Shown in pieces: positions 22,513-34,207 of a DNA stretch of 35,024 nt. The translations under genes were made by a program, and so were the position numbers. The notes beneath the pieces were generated by a model, which was given only the letters and a program-made list of their open reading frames with translations, did not search any database and was not told the origin of the DNA. The stretch comes from Smittium culicis (Eukaryota > Kickxellomycota > Harpellomycetes > Harpellales > Legeriomycetaceae), in NCBI GenBank assembly GCA_001970855.1, contig LSSN01005224.1:1-35024 (forward strand). The letters are read 5' to 3'. Position 1 is the stretch's first letter; the number at the start of each line of letters is the position of its first letter.

Positions 22513-23792
22513 ATGAAATTTCTACTTTTTTTAATTTCTTTTTCAAAGCTGGTAATCTCTGACGTTAGTATTAGAAAGGATATAGTTGTTGAAGTAAATA
22601 GGAACTCTGTGGAGCTAGATTACTCGATTTCTTATGATAAAAACAACACTGACATTCAGCTTTTATCAAACTCTAAGGATTTCAATGATGTTTCTGGTTC
22701 TTTATACTTATTCACTGACCCAGTAGAATGCATCCCAGTACCTTCTGTTAAAGAAAAAAATCATATCAATTCAAAAAATAATAAAATCGCTCTAGTATCT
22801 ATTAAAAACTGTGGATTAGATATAATTTTAGATCAAATGAGTTTAGATGGAGCAAAAGGTGCTATTATTTATGATGTATCTTCCAGCTCAAAAGACCTAA
22901 AAGAATCAATCGACACTAAATACAAAAATATCAAGTATAGGGTTCCAATTTATATCGTGAATGGACATATCGGATCATTTACAGCAACACAATTAAACCA
23001 AATCGAATATCAAAACTACATTTCGGGTCAAAACGGTACTAAAAGGTCTGTGATTGTCAGTTTGATTTCAGAAAAAGGGTATAACTCAAACATATCAATG
23101 AAAATTCTGATAGTTTTTTGCGTACTTTCTTTGGTTTGTGTCATTATTGTTTGTAAGTATATTCAATATTACTACTTATAATTTATTAATTATTTTAATG
23201 TAGAGTGAATAGCTAGAGTTAAGTAACTAAAAATTTTAATCTTTTTTAACATATTTTACTAGCATACCTCGGCTATAGGTATATACTAGCAAGCAAAGAA
23301 TATAAACAAAGCAAAAAGTTCAGTTTAAATGAAAGCAGGGATTCAATTATATCTAAATCTGACTTGAAAAATTTCACCGAAACAAAGGTATCACATGGAT
23401 TCTTGCACCCTGAAATTGGTAACAGTAGCCATATCAAAAACAGTAGCACCGGAAATTTCATGGAACCTGAATCACTGATTCCAGAAAGAAACTTCCAATC
23501 CAGATACTTGAATTTTGTCCAGAGATTCATAAAGCCAAAACAATTATTCCCAAAAACTCCCAATGCATGCCTGATATGTGTACAAGATTTTGTCATTGGC
23601 GTCAAAGTAAGAAGTTTGCCTTGCGGCCATAGTTTTCATGTAGAGTGCATTGACCACTTGCTGCTTAAAAAGTCATCATTATGCCCTGTATGTAAAAAAG
23701 ATACAAGAAAATATTTAAGACGCATTTCATTTGATACTGGAATTCTAAACCAAGAAGATGATCATATTAACGCTCGCTACTGCCGCCAATAA
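22513..23792 (+). CDS. PA-TM-RING membrane E3 ubiquitin ligase
   Basis: Likely endomembrane ubiquitin ligase of the RNF13/RNF167/goliath-like PA-TM-RING class, with a lumenal PA domain and cytosolic RING. Exons 22513-23152 and 23263-23792 join in frame to 389 residues. Residues 1-16 form a signal peptide (MKFLLFLISFSKLVIS). A protease-associated domain spans about 60-165 (GSLYLFTDP, KIALVSIKNC, DGAKGAIIYD, VPIYIVNGHIG). A single membrane helix lies at about 197-222 and crosses the intron. The RING-H2 ligands are C316, C319, C334, H336, H339, C342, C354 and C357. The tryptophan usually found before the final Cys pair in this class is missing (LLLKKSSLCPVC). The linker between helix and RING is about 90 residues, and the C-terminal tail is short. 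Intron 110 bases with a perfect GTAAGT donor. Confidence 0.9.
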
Positions 23793-24962
23793 CACGTTTA
23801 GAGCGAAAGTTGGGTTTTACATTCTGTGCTAGTGTGTTCACACATGGATACATTTAAAATTAAATAAAAATTGGTTTATGAACTTTATGATAAAAATTAA
23901 ATTATACGTATAAACTAAAATAAAATAAAATTTTTTACTATATGTCAATAGAGCATAATCTTGTACTAAAAAAATCAAATTTTGCTTATTCAAATTAATC
24001 AAAGTAATGATATGCTTATATTTTTTAATTTATACTCTGTATAGAAATGGAGATTATTTAGTTTACATATATCACTATCAAGTAATTCACTTTTTAACAC
24101 CAAGGGCTGAAAGATTCACAAAATTCAATTGACTGATTTATTTTTTAATAAGCTCTCAAAGGTAATTAAAAGATGAGCGATAAAAATTCATGGATTTTAA
24201 GAGAGGTTTATTATTTCATAATTCTATGGAGTAACGAGCTTATATTTTCGACCCTTCAATCAGTTATATTTCACTATATTAAACAATAACTGATGTTTAT
24301 TACATTCAAAACTTGATCTTGGCTTTGATATAGCTAAAGTATTATACCTGGCGCAAATAGAGAATACAAATTTATAAAATAACTTAATGAAATGTACCTG
24401 ATTGTGAGTGCTAATTTTTATTTTTGTGATTCGGAATTTTTGTAAAACAAAATTTATGAGCATATAAAAAATATTTTAAACAATTCATCCCCACCTATAA
24501 TCATTCAATGACCCTCAATCCCATCCAGCATTGGTTTAAGGGGGGTGTGATTCTTTTTTATACTAAAATTTTATATGAAATGAATGTCGAATAAGCTAAT
24601 AAATTCACTGGAACATTAACGACTGACATAATAAAATATAAAAAATGATAAAAAAGTCTAATATATAAGTTATCCTAAATATTAGACGCTTTTTTATTAA
24701 TAAAGATGAATCAGATAAATTTCTCAAAGAAAGTTACTTTTAATTTAAAAACAAATTATAATTGAGGGTGCGGCTCGGGAAACCCTGCTCGAAAACATAG
24801 CCTTTTTTGAATCTATTTTACTTCTTCAAACTAGATTTTATGATTACTAAGTATTGATATGATCTACCCAAGAATATCTTTATTTTTTAATTAAATATAT
24901 TGAATTCAAAAAGTTTTTAAAGTGTAGAAAAGCGGGAGTTTATTTTTATTTTTAAAGATTGA
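23793..24962. other. Spacer after RING gene
   Basis: No gene supported; the minus-strand frame at 24260-24463 has no motif. It contains a long imperfect inverted repeat (24648-24697), a G6 run at 24540-24545, and a small G+C-rich patch at 24764-24792 that resembles the repeat islands but has no match I could find elsewhere in the window. Confidence 0.55.
24648..24697. repeat. Inverted repeat, 17-base-pair stem with 14-base loop
   Basis: ATAAAAAAGTCTAATAT at 24648-24664 is complementary to 24679-24697 apart from a two-base GC bulge (24688-24689); the loop is 24665-24678. It could be a remnant of a miniature inverted-repeat element or a transcript hairpin. It is not next to a gene end, being about 270 bases beyond the nearest coding model. 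Confidence 0.6.
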
Positions 24963-25344
24963 TCAAGTCATATATAAATAACAGCTAAAAGAATCCAAAA
25001 TAAATCGTATTATTGCGAATAGGACAGGCGTAAAAACTCGATACATTACTTGCATAATCTTCTATCAAGTTTCTGGAAATTTTAACTTACGCAACCACCC
25101 ACTCTTTGTTTTTTCCTGTATTGTTGTTGACTTCGAACTTTCCTATTTCGCCTCCGCAAATTTTTTTGTGAGTATCTATCATTTTCTTTAAAAGAACTCT
25201 CCACGCCATGTTATTAGTATTTTTATGCTCCGTTATTAGCTTATTTATGAGTTTTAACTGGCACTCATTAGAGTTACATATTTTGTCCCTAACATCCTCG
25301 TAAGCAAACTCAGGAATATATTTACTTGCACCTTTGAAAATCAT
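24963..25344 (-). CDS. Small hypothetical protein, possibly two exons
   Basis: I do not recognise this gene. The minus-strand ATG at 25342-25344 opens a frame of 85 codons ending at 25087, with balanced composition (two Cys in CNSNEC, a Lys-rich helix LLKKMIDTHKKICGG) unlike chance A/T translation. The stop codon overlaps a perfect donor, GTAAGT at 25085-25090. Splicing to an acceptor at 24985-24986 (TTCTTTTAG) would remove 106 bases, a usual intron length here, and replace the last residue with a short tail, giving about 93 residues with TGA at 24963-24965. Which end is used is undecided; the unspliced form ends at 25087. No signal peptide or membrane segment. It may be an orphan or a fast-evolving small housekeeping subunit. 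Confidence 0.45.
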
Positions 25345-26533
25345 TCTTGTAATAGAATAAATACAAATCTACAAATTTCAATCAATAAAATTTTGTTGAG
25401 TCAAAATGCATTCTGGGCACTTTATATAGTTGAAGCTATGATTACTGATAGATACTAATTATTCCTATGTATCCCTTGTATTAAGGCATTAAATTTAAAC
25501 AGTAATAATATGCTCCTAGATGTGAATATTAATTAAGTAATTAATATAAAAAAATCGCAAATTTCAATATCATACATTCTCCCAATAAATAAAAATGCCA
25601 AGTAGTCAAAATACTAGTTGTAATTAGTATATAATCTAATTATTCAGATTTAATATAAAAATTATAGTAAATTCTCTACACAAAAAATTCTTTTGTATTA
25701 AGATCTAGTAGTTAGTACCACTAGCCAGCTGTATTTATCCAATTAAAAGTATTTGATATTAAAATAATCTGAAACACTTTCATTAGATTATCCAAATTAT
25801 TCGATTTCGAATTCTGAGTCAGAACCAATGCCAAAAAAGAAAGGGGCTGATTATGAGCAGCCTAATTGTCAAAGAAGTCTACCAGTTAATGTCCTAAAAT
25901 GTCAATAAGCTAAAAAATAACTTATTGTATAGCAAAATTTCCAGCTCATCATAAAATCAGGTGAAATCTTATTTATTACCTGAATGACCTTAAATTTGGG
26001 GAAAAAGGTTAGAACCAATAGCGATTCGCATGTGAGTAAAATTTCGAGGAAAAAATAAACGATTTCTATGAAATAAATCATCTATAATCCCAACAATCTA
26101 TCACATTGATGTGAAGTTTATTCTTTAAGGCTTTAACTATTGCACTTTTAATTTATCAGAACAAAACATTAAACCCCAACCTCTTCATCAGCATATATTA
26201 CCCCCCTCCCCAGCAAATAATGATTATGGCTTTAAGGTCTTACTGTAGGATTTATTAGTTTATTTTATTTGGTTTTTTAAGTTTGTGAATAAATTATTGC
26301 ATGTTGCTAATCTAATTTAAGAAATAAACTTAAATGTTAAGTATGCGTTTTTTAGCTTAAATACCAACACCCAGTTTATGCGTAATAGCAAAAATTAGAT
26401 ATTAAAAGATAAAAAAGCTTTTGGGGATTTACAGAGCACTACCCACTAAATTCCAAGTAAAAAAAAACAAATGACTACTAATCAATTAAAAAATTGGTTT
26501 GATTATCTCCCTTTGAAAAGGCACCTAGCTTGA
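25345..26533. other. Spacer with C-rich tract
   Basis: About 1.2 kb without a supportable gene on either strand. It contains the C6-T-C4 tract at 26201-26211. No RNA gene recognised. Confidence 0.55.
26201..26211 (+). repeat. C-rich tract C6-T-C4
   Basis: Eleven bases, all C except one T, in A/T-rich spacer; same style as the tracts at 10158, 21219 and 26667. Confidence 0.7.
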
Positions 26534-26580
26534 ACGGAGTTGATATAACGGCAGAAGGGAGTGGGATTAAGTGAATTTTT
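26534..26580 (+). mobile_element. Mutated copy of the window-start retroelement fragment
   Basis: Aligns with bases 2-45: both contain ACGGAG, CGGC and GGGAGT in order and then a run into ATTTTT. Most differences replace C or G of the first copy with T or A. In frame it reads Asn-Gly-Val-Asp-Ile-Thr-Ala-Glu-Gly-Ser-Gly-Ile-Lys then TGA (26572-26574), ending one codon later than the first copy; the frame is open upstream for about 11 more codons to a TGA at 26500. It lies about 300 bases before copy B of the larger repeat, so both may derive from one element. Confidence 0.45.
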
Positions 26581-26666
26581 GAAAATTTTTGTAATAGATT
26601 AAATTAATATTAAAGTAAACTTTTAATGAAAAAATTTTTTTTGGTTATCCAATTTGGTTTGAATTA

Positions 26667-26678
26667 CCCCCCCCCTCC
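26667..26678 (+). repeat. C-rich tract C9-T-C2
   Basis: Nine C residues followed by T, CC and a pyrimidine-rich stretch, between the retroelement fragment and repeat copy B. Fourth C-rich tract of the window with C on the plus strand. Confidence 0.7.
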
Positions 26679-26882
26679 TTCTCCACAAAAAAATAAGTAA
26701 TTTATTTATAAACCTTTTCCAGTAATAGGAATTTTTTTTATGCACCAAAACGCAAGATGCAATGAATAAAAATAAATAAATCTTCAAAGACGCTTAAGTT
26801 TTGAGTTTCTAGAAGATATGAGCATATAGATGAAATGGATAAAAACTATTTACGAATAGCACAACTTAAGGTTTATTTTATC

Positions 26883-27283
26883 GCTGAAATTTATTGGAAC
26901 GATAACAATACCAGAATTTCGTGGTAAAATAAACTAAAAAATAATAAAGTTTGTGGAAAATATAAAAAACAATGTTCTAGTACTTTTAAATCCCTCTTCT
27001 GGTATATTTGTTTCGTATGTTTAGGGATTGAGACCAATCTACCAACCGAAAGACATACTCAAAAAAAGGATAAATTAGTCTGGATAGTTGAAGTTACAAA
27101 CTGTCTTGGGGTTAATTTAGTTCCAACAATTCGTATTCGTTTATACCATTGAGCTCCTAAATAGAGCCTACATCTAACAGGATATGTAAAAAAATGGGTT
27201 CCTACCCAAATTTAGGAATGATGGATCTGTATCTCTTCAATTAGCTTCTAAGCGGTTGAGGTTCGTATTGATGTTGAACGCCA
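26883..27283 (+). mobile_element. Degenerate dispersed element, copy B
   Basis: About 400 bases aligning end to end with 6325-6730 and in the same orientation. Shared strings include CGATAACAATA, ATCTACCAACCGAAAGA, GAAGTTACAA and GTTGAACGC-like ends. Copy B is more A/T-rich than copy A, and many differences are C to T or G to A relative to A (for example GTCGAACGC against GTTGAACGC). It has stops in every frame and no recognisable protein motif. The G+C-rich segment that follows the shared part in copy A (6731-6870) is absent here. Confidence 0.65.
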
Positions 27284-30200
27284 TATTCGAGGTTATAAAG
27301 AGTGTTGATCTGGAGATACTGATGAAGAATTAAAAAAATTCTTAATAAATATCTGCTTTAATTTAATAAAGATTTGATACTATGTAATTTTTTTTTCAAT
27401 TAATACTCATTATAAAATATTATTAATTATTAAACTCTCATAAGTAAACTAACAATTATGATTTATAACTAAATAATCTTGATTTCTGATAACTATATTA
27501 GTTTAAAGATTCAATCATTTTTATTATTTAAAACTAACCACAAAACAAAGAGATAATATAAAAAGCGTCAAAAAAATTAATAAAATTTTTGATAAAAATA
27601 GTTTTTATTGAATGATTATTAGCCTTTATTATCTATTTCCTATTATAATATATTTTGGTTCATTATTAATGTACAAGTGTGACATTCAATCATGAAAATT
27701 ATAAAGATGTTTTTTATATTTCAACAATTTTTTACTTCTATTTAAATAAATAGTTTTCAAACTTGTACAATGCTATAGCCCTTTGCTCGTTCGCTTCTCA
27801 AATAATTAAATATTTTTGCGATCGATTCTTTAGAAATTCTTATTTAAAATTTACCTATAGATTTTAAATAAATTATAGACTAAAATCAGTATAGATTTAA
27901 AAGCATTTTTATCTCTAAAAATATACCCTGGATTTTATATTCACATACAAAATTAGCTATGTATTTATATTTTATCAAGAGGATTGCTGTATGTTTAAAT
28001 AATACATATTTATTGATTAAACTGGAGCTAATAGTTTCCATTTGAAGCATACCTTACATTTCTTTAATAAGCGGTACATCAAAAATTAATTATAATAAAT
28101 AAATATTTTAAGAAAATATAGAATTTCTTCGATGGGATTCGTATGAAAAAAAATGTTGAATTAAACTAATTTTTTTATTTTAATAAATGGGAACCGGATT
28201 TCTTACAACTTAAATAAAAATATCTAATTGTTTTATTATCATTGAAACAAGTCTTTTTTTGAATACTTTGTTTACTAACTAATTTTAAAGTTACGAAAAT
28301 CATTTTCGCGCTAATAAAATAATATATATATATATATTATTCATCAATATATTTGCAGTATAAGTTTTGGTGCTTAAACTATCCAAATATCTATACATTA
28401 GATTTTTTTTATGATTTTTTAATGTACTTAATCATATTATGAAATCCTAATAGCTTTATATTGGTTTATGCGAGCTAAAAATACATCAAAATCTTGTTTT
28501 TGGGAATAGAAATTGCCAACCGATTGGATTTAAATGCAGAAAAAGATTTCATAGCGCAAAAAGTATAAAATTTAAATTATTTTTATTATCAATAATACTC
28601 GTAATTGCTAAAAAATATGATTCCATATATAGCTTTTGATATAATAAAAACTACACCTGAAAAAAATTAAATGGTTCCAGAAAAAATAAAATAAGCTACA
28701 AAAATAATTCATGTGTTTTTTAGAGGTAAAAATATTAATAGAAAATTTAAAAATAACCTAAATAGTATATGAACATGTACTAAATATAGATTTTTTGGAT
28801 TGTGGGTCTGAAAGTTTAAAAATTTCTGTAAATGCGTGTAAGACGAAATTGAATAATTTCTATAAAAGTAACTATTTGCAAGGCATTCAATTTTTTTGAT
28901 CACTTGACCAAAAATGGACTGATTCATAAAAAAGGCAAAAATTTACAATTAAATATCGTTTTTATAAAAGTCTCATAAAAAACTGTCATCGGAGGGTCAT
29001 CAGTTTATTCGATGTATCCGAAGTAAGAAGTAAGAATATGATTTTTAGGATTGAATAAGGGAAGGGTGCACGCAATTGATAGGAAGAAGAATAAAATAAA
29101 TCAGTATTATTCTTTATTAATAAATAATTAAGAATTTCTGTTTATTTTTCATTTTTTGATTAGAAATAATAATGAAATAAATTGCTTATATATGCTAAAT
29201 CGGTAGACCATTTTAGGTGTAATTAGTATTAAACTAAAGGGTTTTTGTTCTTTAATCCAGATTTATTTTCATATCGCTTTTTACTTACATATCAATAAAA
29301 TTTAGACTTATAAATTATTGATTTTTTTTATTAAACATGTTTTAGCTTTGTTTAGTATGTATAAAACCCCGTGAATAAAAAAAGGTGTTTGATGAGCATT
29401 TTATTGTTTTTAAATACTTGATGTTTATTGTTGCAAATATACAAGCCGTATTTTTAAGAATCTATTTGTTTCTTAACTTGGAAGGCTGATTGACGAAGCG
29501 AATTATAATTGTATATTAATATTGATTGAGCTGAGTTGTATATGTTACGTCACTTACCAATAAAATTTAATAATAAAACGAAAACTCGGGAGTAATTAAA
29601 ATATTTGTTGAAAAGTTCTACGACACACCATTTTATCTGTATAAAATCGTGCTTAATGGATGAAATCTGTTAGCAAAACTTTTTTTTGTTTTTCTTTATC
29701 TGCATCTTCGGCTGTTGCATTTTGTTTAGTTAATTAATTATGACATAATCGGGAGTGGCAATGCGTAAATTCAGAATATATAACTGATTAGTCAGTTGGT
29801 TTTATATTTCGCTTAGCCAATAACCGAAGCACGCCTAAATTTAGCCTAGTTTATTAATCTGTGTTCCAGCCTGCTTTGTAATCAATAGATTATCATTTAG
29901 CTTTGACCATTCAAATACGGATTGGTATTTACCTAAATATTCATTCAGCCGATTATACAATTTAATTGGCCCTCTCATGAAACAAATACCAATTGCAACG
30001 AATTAATTCATTTCAAAGCTTACGTTACCCAATAATGTATTAAAAGGCAATAGGCTTGGATTACATTCACACATCCTAGCTAGACACAAAAGGAAAACAT
30101 ATGACAAGTAAAATCTGAAAAACTATAAAGGGAGGGGTAGTTCCACATTGCACTTTGAAAAGTAAACAAAAATACAAGTTCCAAGAATAAAAAAGCACTA

Positions 30201-30515
30201 TACAAATAAATCAGATTTAATTTAGGTAACTCAATTTGGCTACAACAAATTATTATTAAATCGCTAGTTACTGTTCACAATAAATCGTCCCTGTGATTTC
30301 AGCTTATGCACTATGCATACTAGCTACAGAGTTTTAAATGTTATTTACTTAAAAAGAAATTGCCTTTATAGTTGTTTATGAGTTGCTAATATACATTTTT
30401 TAATTTATAGCTTTTCTATTCTTTGCTAAAGTATAAACTCTGCTTTCTCAACTCCATACTAACTTTTTTTACCTAAATATCTTTCTTTTTCTTCAAGATA
30501 TTCACCAACTACGAA
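27284..30515. other. Gene-free spacer upstream of AASS
   Basis: About 3.2 kb of A/T-rich DNA with no supportable coding frame (the minus-strand frame at 28709-28927 has no motif). Contains a TA dinucleotide run at 28322-28339 and slightly higher G+C from about 29700 onward. A pyrimidine-rich leader (CTTTCTTTTTCTTC, 30482-30495) precedes the AASS start codon. No RNA gene recognised. Confidence 0.6.
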
Positions 30516-33500
30516 ATGACAAGCCAACTAGGAAGCTATCTAAGCTATAGCAGAAACAAACTGTCAATTAATTTAAAAGGCCTACTCTTCACTAAAAAAG
30601 CGGCAACTTTTTACCCTGGGATAGGCTCGCAAAAAAATTTAGGTACTAAAGGTAAATATCTGTATTCTACAAAAAAAAATCCGAATGCTTTATCTATTGG
30701 GATTAGAAGGGAAGATAAGAATATTTGGGAACGCAGATCACCGCTAACACCTGATGATGTTAAAAGGCTAATAAACGAAACCGGAACCAAAGTATTTATA
30801 CAGCCATCTACAAACCGTGTTTACAACGACTTAGCATATGAAAAGGTAAAAAACTACCATTAAATTTTGTTTTTAATCTGTATTCAGCGCTATTTATGTG
30901 TTAAACTAGGTTGGTGCTGTAGTATCTGAAGATCTTAGTGTGTCTGATATAATCATGGGCATCAAAGAAGTGCCAATTTCTAAGCTTATACCAAACAAAA
31001 CATACGCTATGTTTTCGCACACACACAAGGGCCAGTTATACAATGCAAATCTTCTTCAGAGTTTCATCGATAAGGTATTTACGGCCTGGCCGAAATAATT
31101 GCACATTTAATTATTTTGAATCTAAAGCTAGTTTAAAATAATTTTAGAATATTAGGATAGTTGATTATGAGCTAATAAGAGATCCAAAAACTGGGAGTAG
31201 ACTAGTAATGTTTGGTAAATATGCAGGTTACGCTGGAATGATAGATGGAATTCATGGGCTAGGACAAAGAATGCTGGCGATGGGATACAACTCACCGTTT
31301 ATTGTAAGAATTTCATACTGCATTTATAATCGGTTTATTCTAAACTTGTTTTATTTTATAGAACGTAGGAATGGCACACGTCCATCCCTCTCTACACTCT
31401 GTAAAAACTCACTTGAAAGAGCTTGGGGATTTGATTATAGAAAACGGTGTTCCTAAAGACTTTGGACCAGTTATTTTTACAATTACAGGTTCCGGAAACG
31501 TCGCGAAGGTAGCTTTGACTTTATCTTCTTCAAAAACTTTTTCTTACATAAAAAATTATTTTATTTCTAATTAGGGTGCTATAGAGATATTTGAATGTCT
31601 CCCACATGAGTATATAGAGCCGGAGAATCTCGAAAGCTTTATTAAAGGATATGATGGAAGCTTTAAATATCTGAATAAAGTTTTTGGTGTCAAAGTTAGC
31701 GCAAAAGACTATGCATATAGAATCTCAGATGGAAAATTTGACTATAATGAGTATAAAACTAACCCTGAATTATATGCATCAAACTTCCATGAAAAGGTAA
31801 CATTGCATTGCTTCATTATTTTTTTAATTCTTACTAATCAATAACTCGTTTTTTTAATTATAGATTGCTCCACATACAACCGTCTTGGCACATGGTATTT
31901 TCTGGAATTCAAAATATCCCAGATTACTGACAAAAGAACAAGCTAAAAAAATCAAACAGTCTCGCAATGGCAGATTTAAGTTAATCACTATATCTGATAT
32001 CAGCTGTGATATTGAAGTAAGCTTGATCATTATTATTTTGATAAAGATTTATCTAATTTTTTTTAATATCTATTCTAGGGTAGCATTGAGTTTACGAACA
32101 AAGCCTCAATAATTGACAAACCATTTTTCTATTATGACCCTCTAACTGATGAATATCATGAAGAGTAAGTAAAATCTTATTGCCTTCTTTTACTCGAAAT
32201 TAACACATTTATGTTTATGTCTTTAACACTGTAGCATAAAAAAAGATGGAATTCAGATCATGTCTATTGATAACTTACCAACTGAGCTACCTGCTGAGTC
32301 AAGCTCAAATTTTTCCAAATTACTTTACCCCGTAGCCTTAGAAATGGTAAAAACCATTACAATCCTTTTCTTTATTTTTTTTTATCTATTCTAACATATT
32401 CAATATATAAAAAAATTTTAGGTAAAGAACAACTTTGACAATGAGATCCTAAAGAACTCCCTTATAGCTGAAAACAAAAAGCTTATGCCTGAACATGAGC
32501 ACCTGTACGAAATTCTGGAAGATGCCAAAAAAAATTCATCTAGAATAACTGTAATTGATAATAGCTTGAAAAAAGTATTGCTTGCAGGATCTGGAATGGT
32601 TACAGCCCCGTTCATTAAATATTTGGAAAATCAAGGAAATATTGAGGTTGTGATTGCAAGTAACAACAGAAAAGAAGCTGAGAGTCTAGCTTCAAACTTC
32701 AAATATACTAAAGTATATGACTTGGATGCAAGTAACTCTGAAAAAGTAGATAGCTTAGTTGCTGATAGCGATATTGTCGTTAGTATGCTACCGGCATTTC
32801 TACATCCAACATTTGCCTTAAGCGCAATAAAGAACAAAAAGAACATGGTTACTGCCAGTTACATTTCAGATGATATGAAGAAATTGGACGAAAGGTAATT
32901 TTTTTTTTTTGCATCTCTTTTTTTTTTTGAAGTTAAATCTTATTGTAATGTATTTTCTTTGCGTGAAAAAAATTTTATTTGTCTAATTTTTAAATAAATA
33001 AATAGCGCTAAAAATGCTGGTATAACAATTCTAAACGAAATTGGATTGGACCCTGGAATAGATCACTGTAGTGCTATGAAAATAATAGATGATATCAAAG
33101 ATAGAGGTGGTAAAATCAAGTCCTTTATTTCATGGTGCGGTGGTCTTCCAGCAGCAGAGAACGGTAATAACCCGCTTGGATACAAGTTTTCGTGGTCGCC
33201 TAGGGGAGTTCTGACTGCCGGATTAAACCCTGCAAAATACAAATTGGATAACAAAATTGTTGAAATAGAGGGTAGTAAACTTTTGCAGAATAGCTTTAAA
33301 TCAGTACCTCTATTTAAAGGTTTCTCTTTTGAAGGACTCGCAAATAGAGACAGCTTATCATATGTTGATGTTTATGGCCTCGATTTACAAGAACTTGACT
33401 CCATGTTAAGAGGAACTTTAAGATTTAAAGGCTATTCTGAACTTATGGACTGCTTCTCTAGGTTAGGATTCTTAAATCTAAGTCCGATTAGCAGTAATAA

Positions 33501-34207
33501 TGGATCAAAACCATTTGAGTTTGAAAATAATAAAGAGTTTATCAAATATGTACTTGGAATTCAAAATAATGATATAACATCCGTAACTGATGCTATCTCA
33601 AAAAAACTAAATTTGCCGAAAAATGATAGACTTTTATCACTGGCTGTAAACTGCTTAAGCAGGTATGCACAGATACTTTTATTATTCTTAAGCTTGATTT
33701 TTTCCTATATAATTGATATTATCTACTAAATATTTTTTTAGCTTTGGTTTAACTGGATCTGAACTTAATTCAAACGAGAAGCCATTAGTTGCACCCACTG
33801 TATTAGATGCTTTTGGAACCATCCTTCAAAAGAATATGTATTATAAACCAACTGAGAGGGACATGGTAGTTCTCAACCACGAGTTTATTGCTGAATTCCC
33901 TTCTAACGAATTTGAATTGCACAAATCATCTCTGGTATCATATGGAACACTAGACAGCAAAACAGCTAGAGGCGAAACTGCAATGGCCAGAACCGTCGGT
34001 ATCCCCGCTGCTATTGCAACAAAAATTATTCTAGAAAAACCAACAACTGCAAAGGGCGTTTTAAGGCCAACAATAAAAGAATTCTACGTTCCAATAATGA
34101 AACGCTTAGGCCAACTTGGACCAGAAGATTCTATCAATTTTGTTGAAGTTCTTGAGAAACATACTCCCAAGACGATTTATTCGAATAGCATTGTATCAAA
34201 AATTTAA
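30516..34207 (+). CDS. AASS: Bifunctional lysine-ketoglutarate reductase/saccharopine dehydrogenase (AASS)
   Basis: Bifunctional enzyme that condenses lysine with 2-oxoglutarate to saccharopine and then oxidises it to aminoadipate semialdehyde plus glutamate. Eleven exons: 30516-30845, 30910-31074, 31148-31303, 31362-31508, 31575-31796, 31864-32016, 32079-32164, 32235-32346, 32422-32894, 33006-33662 and 33742-34207, joining in frame to 988 residues (human AASS 926). Introns are 58-111 bases. Residues 1-55 are rich in Ser/Lys/Arg with almost no acid, like a mitochondrial presequence. The reductase half follows (WERRSPLTPDD, GIKEVP and FSHTHK with the catalytic Lys and His, GKYAGYAGMIDGIHG, then GSGNVAKG). 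Next comes the dehydrogenase half (LLAGSGMVTAPFIKYL dinucleotide fold, NMVTASYI, GLDPGIDH, WCGGLPAAENGNNPLGYKFSWSPRGVL, LRGTLRFKGY). Most fungi keep these halves as separate LYS1 and LYS9 genes. Confidence 0.96.

Noticed and set aside
24764..24792. G+C-rich patch as a third copy of the repeat islands
   Set aside because: No convincing alignment with either repeat family in this window.
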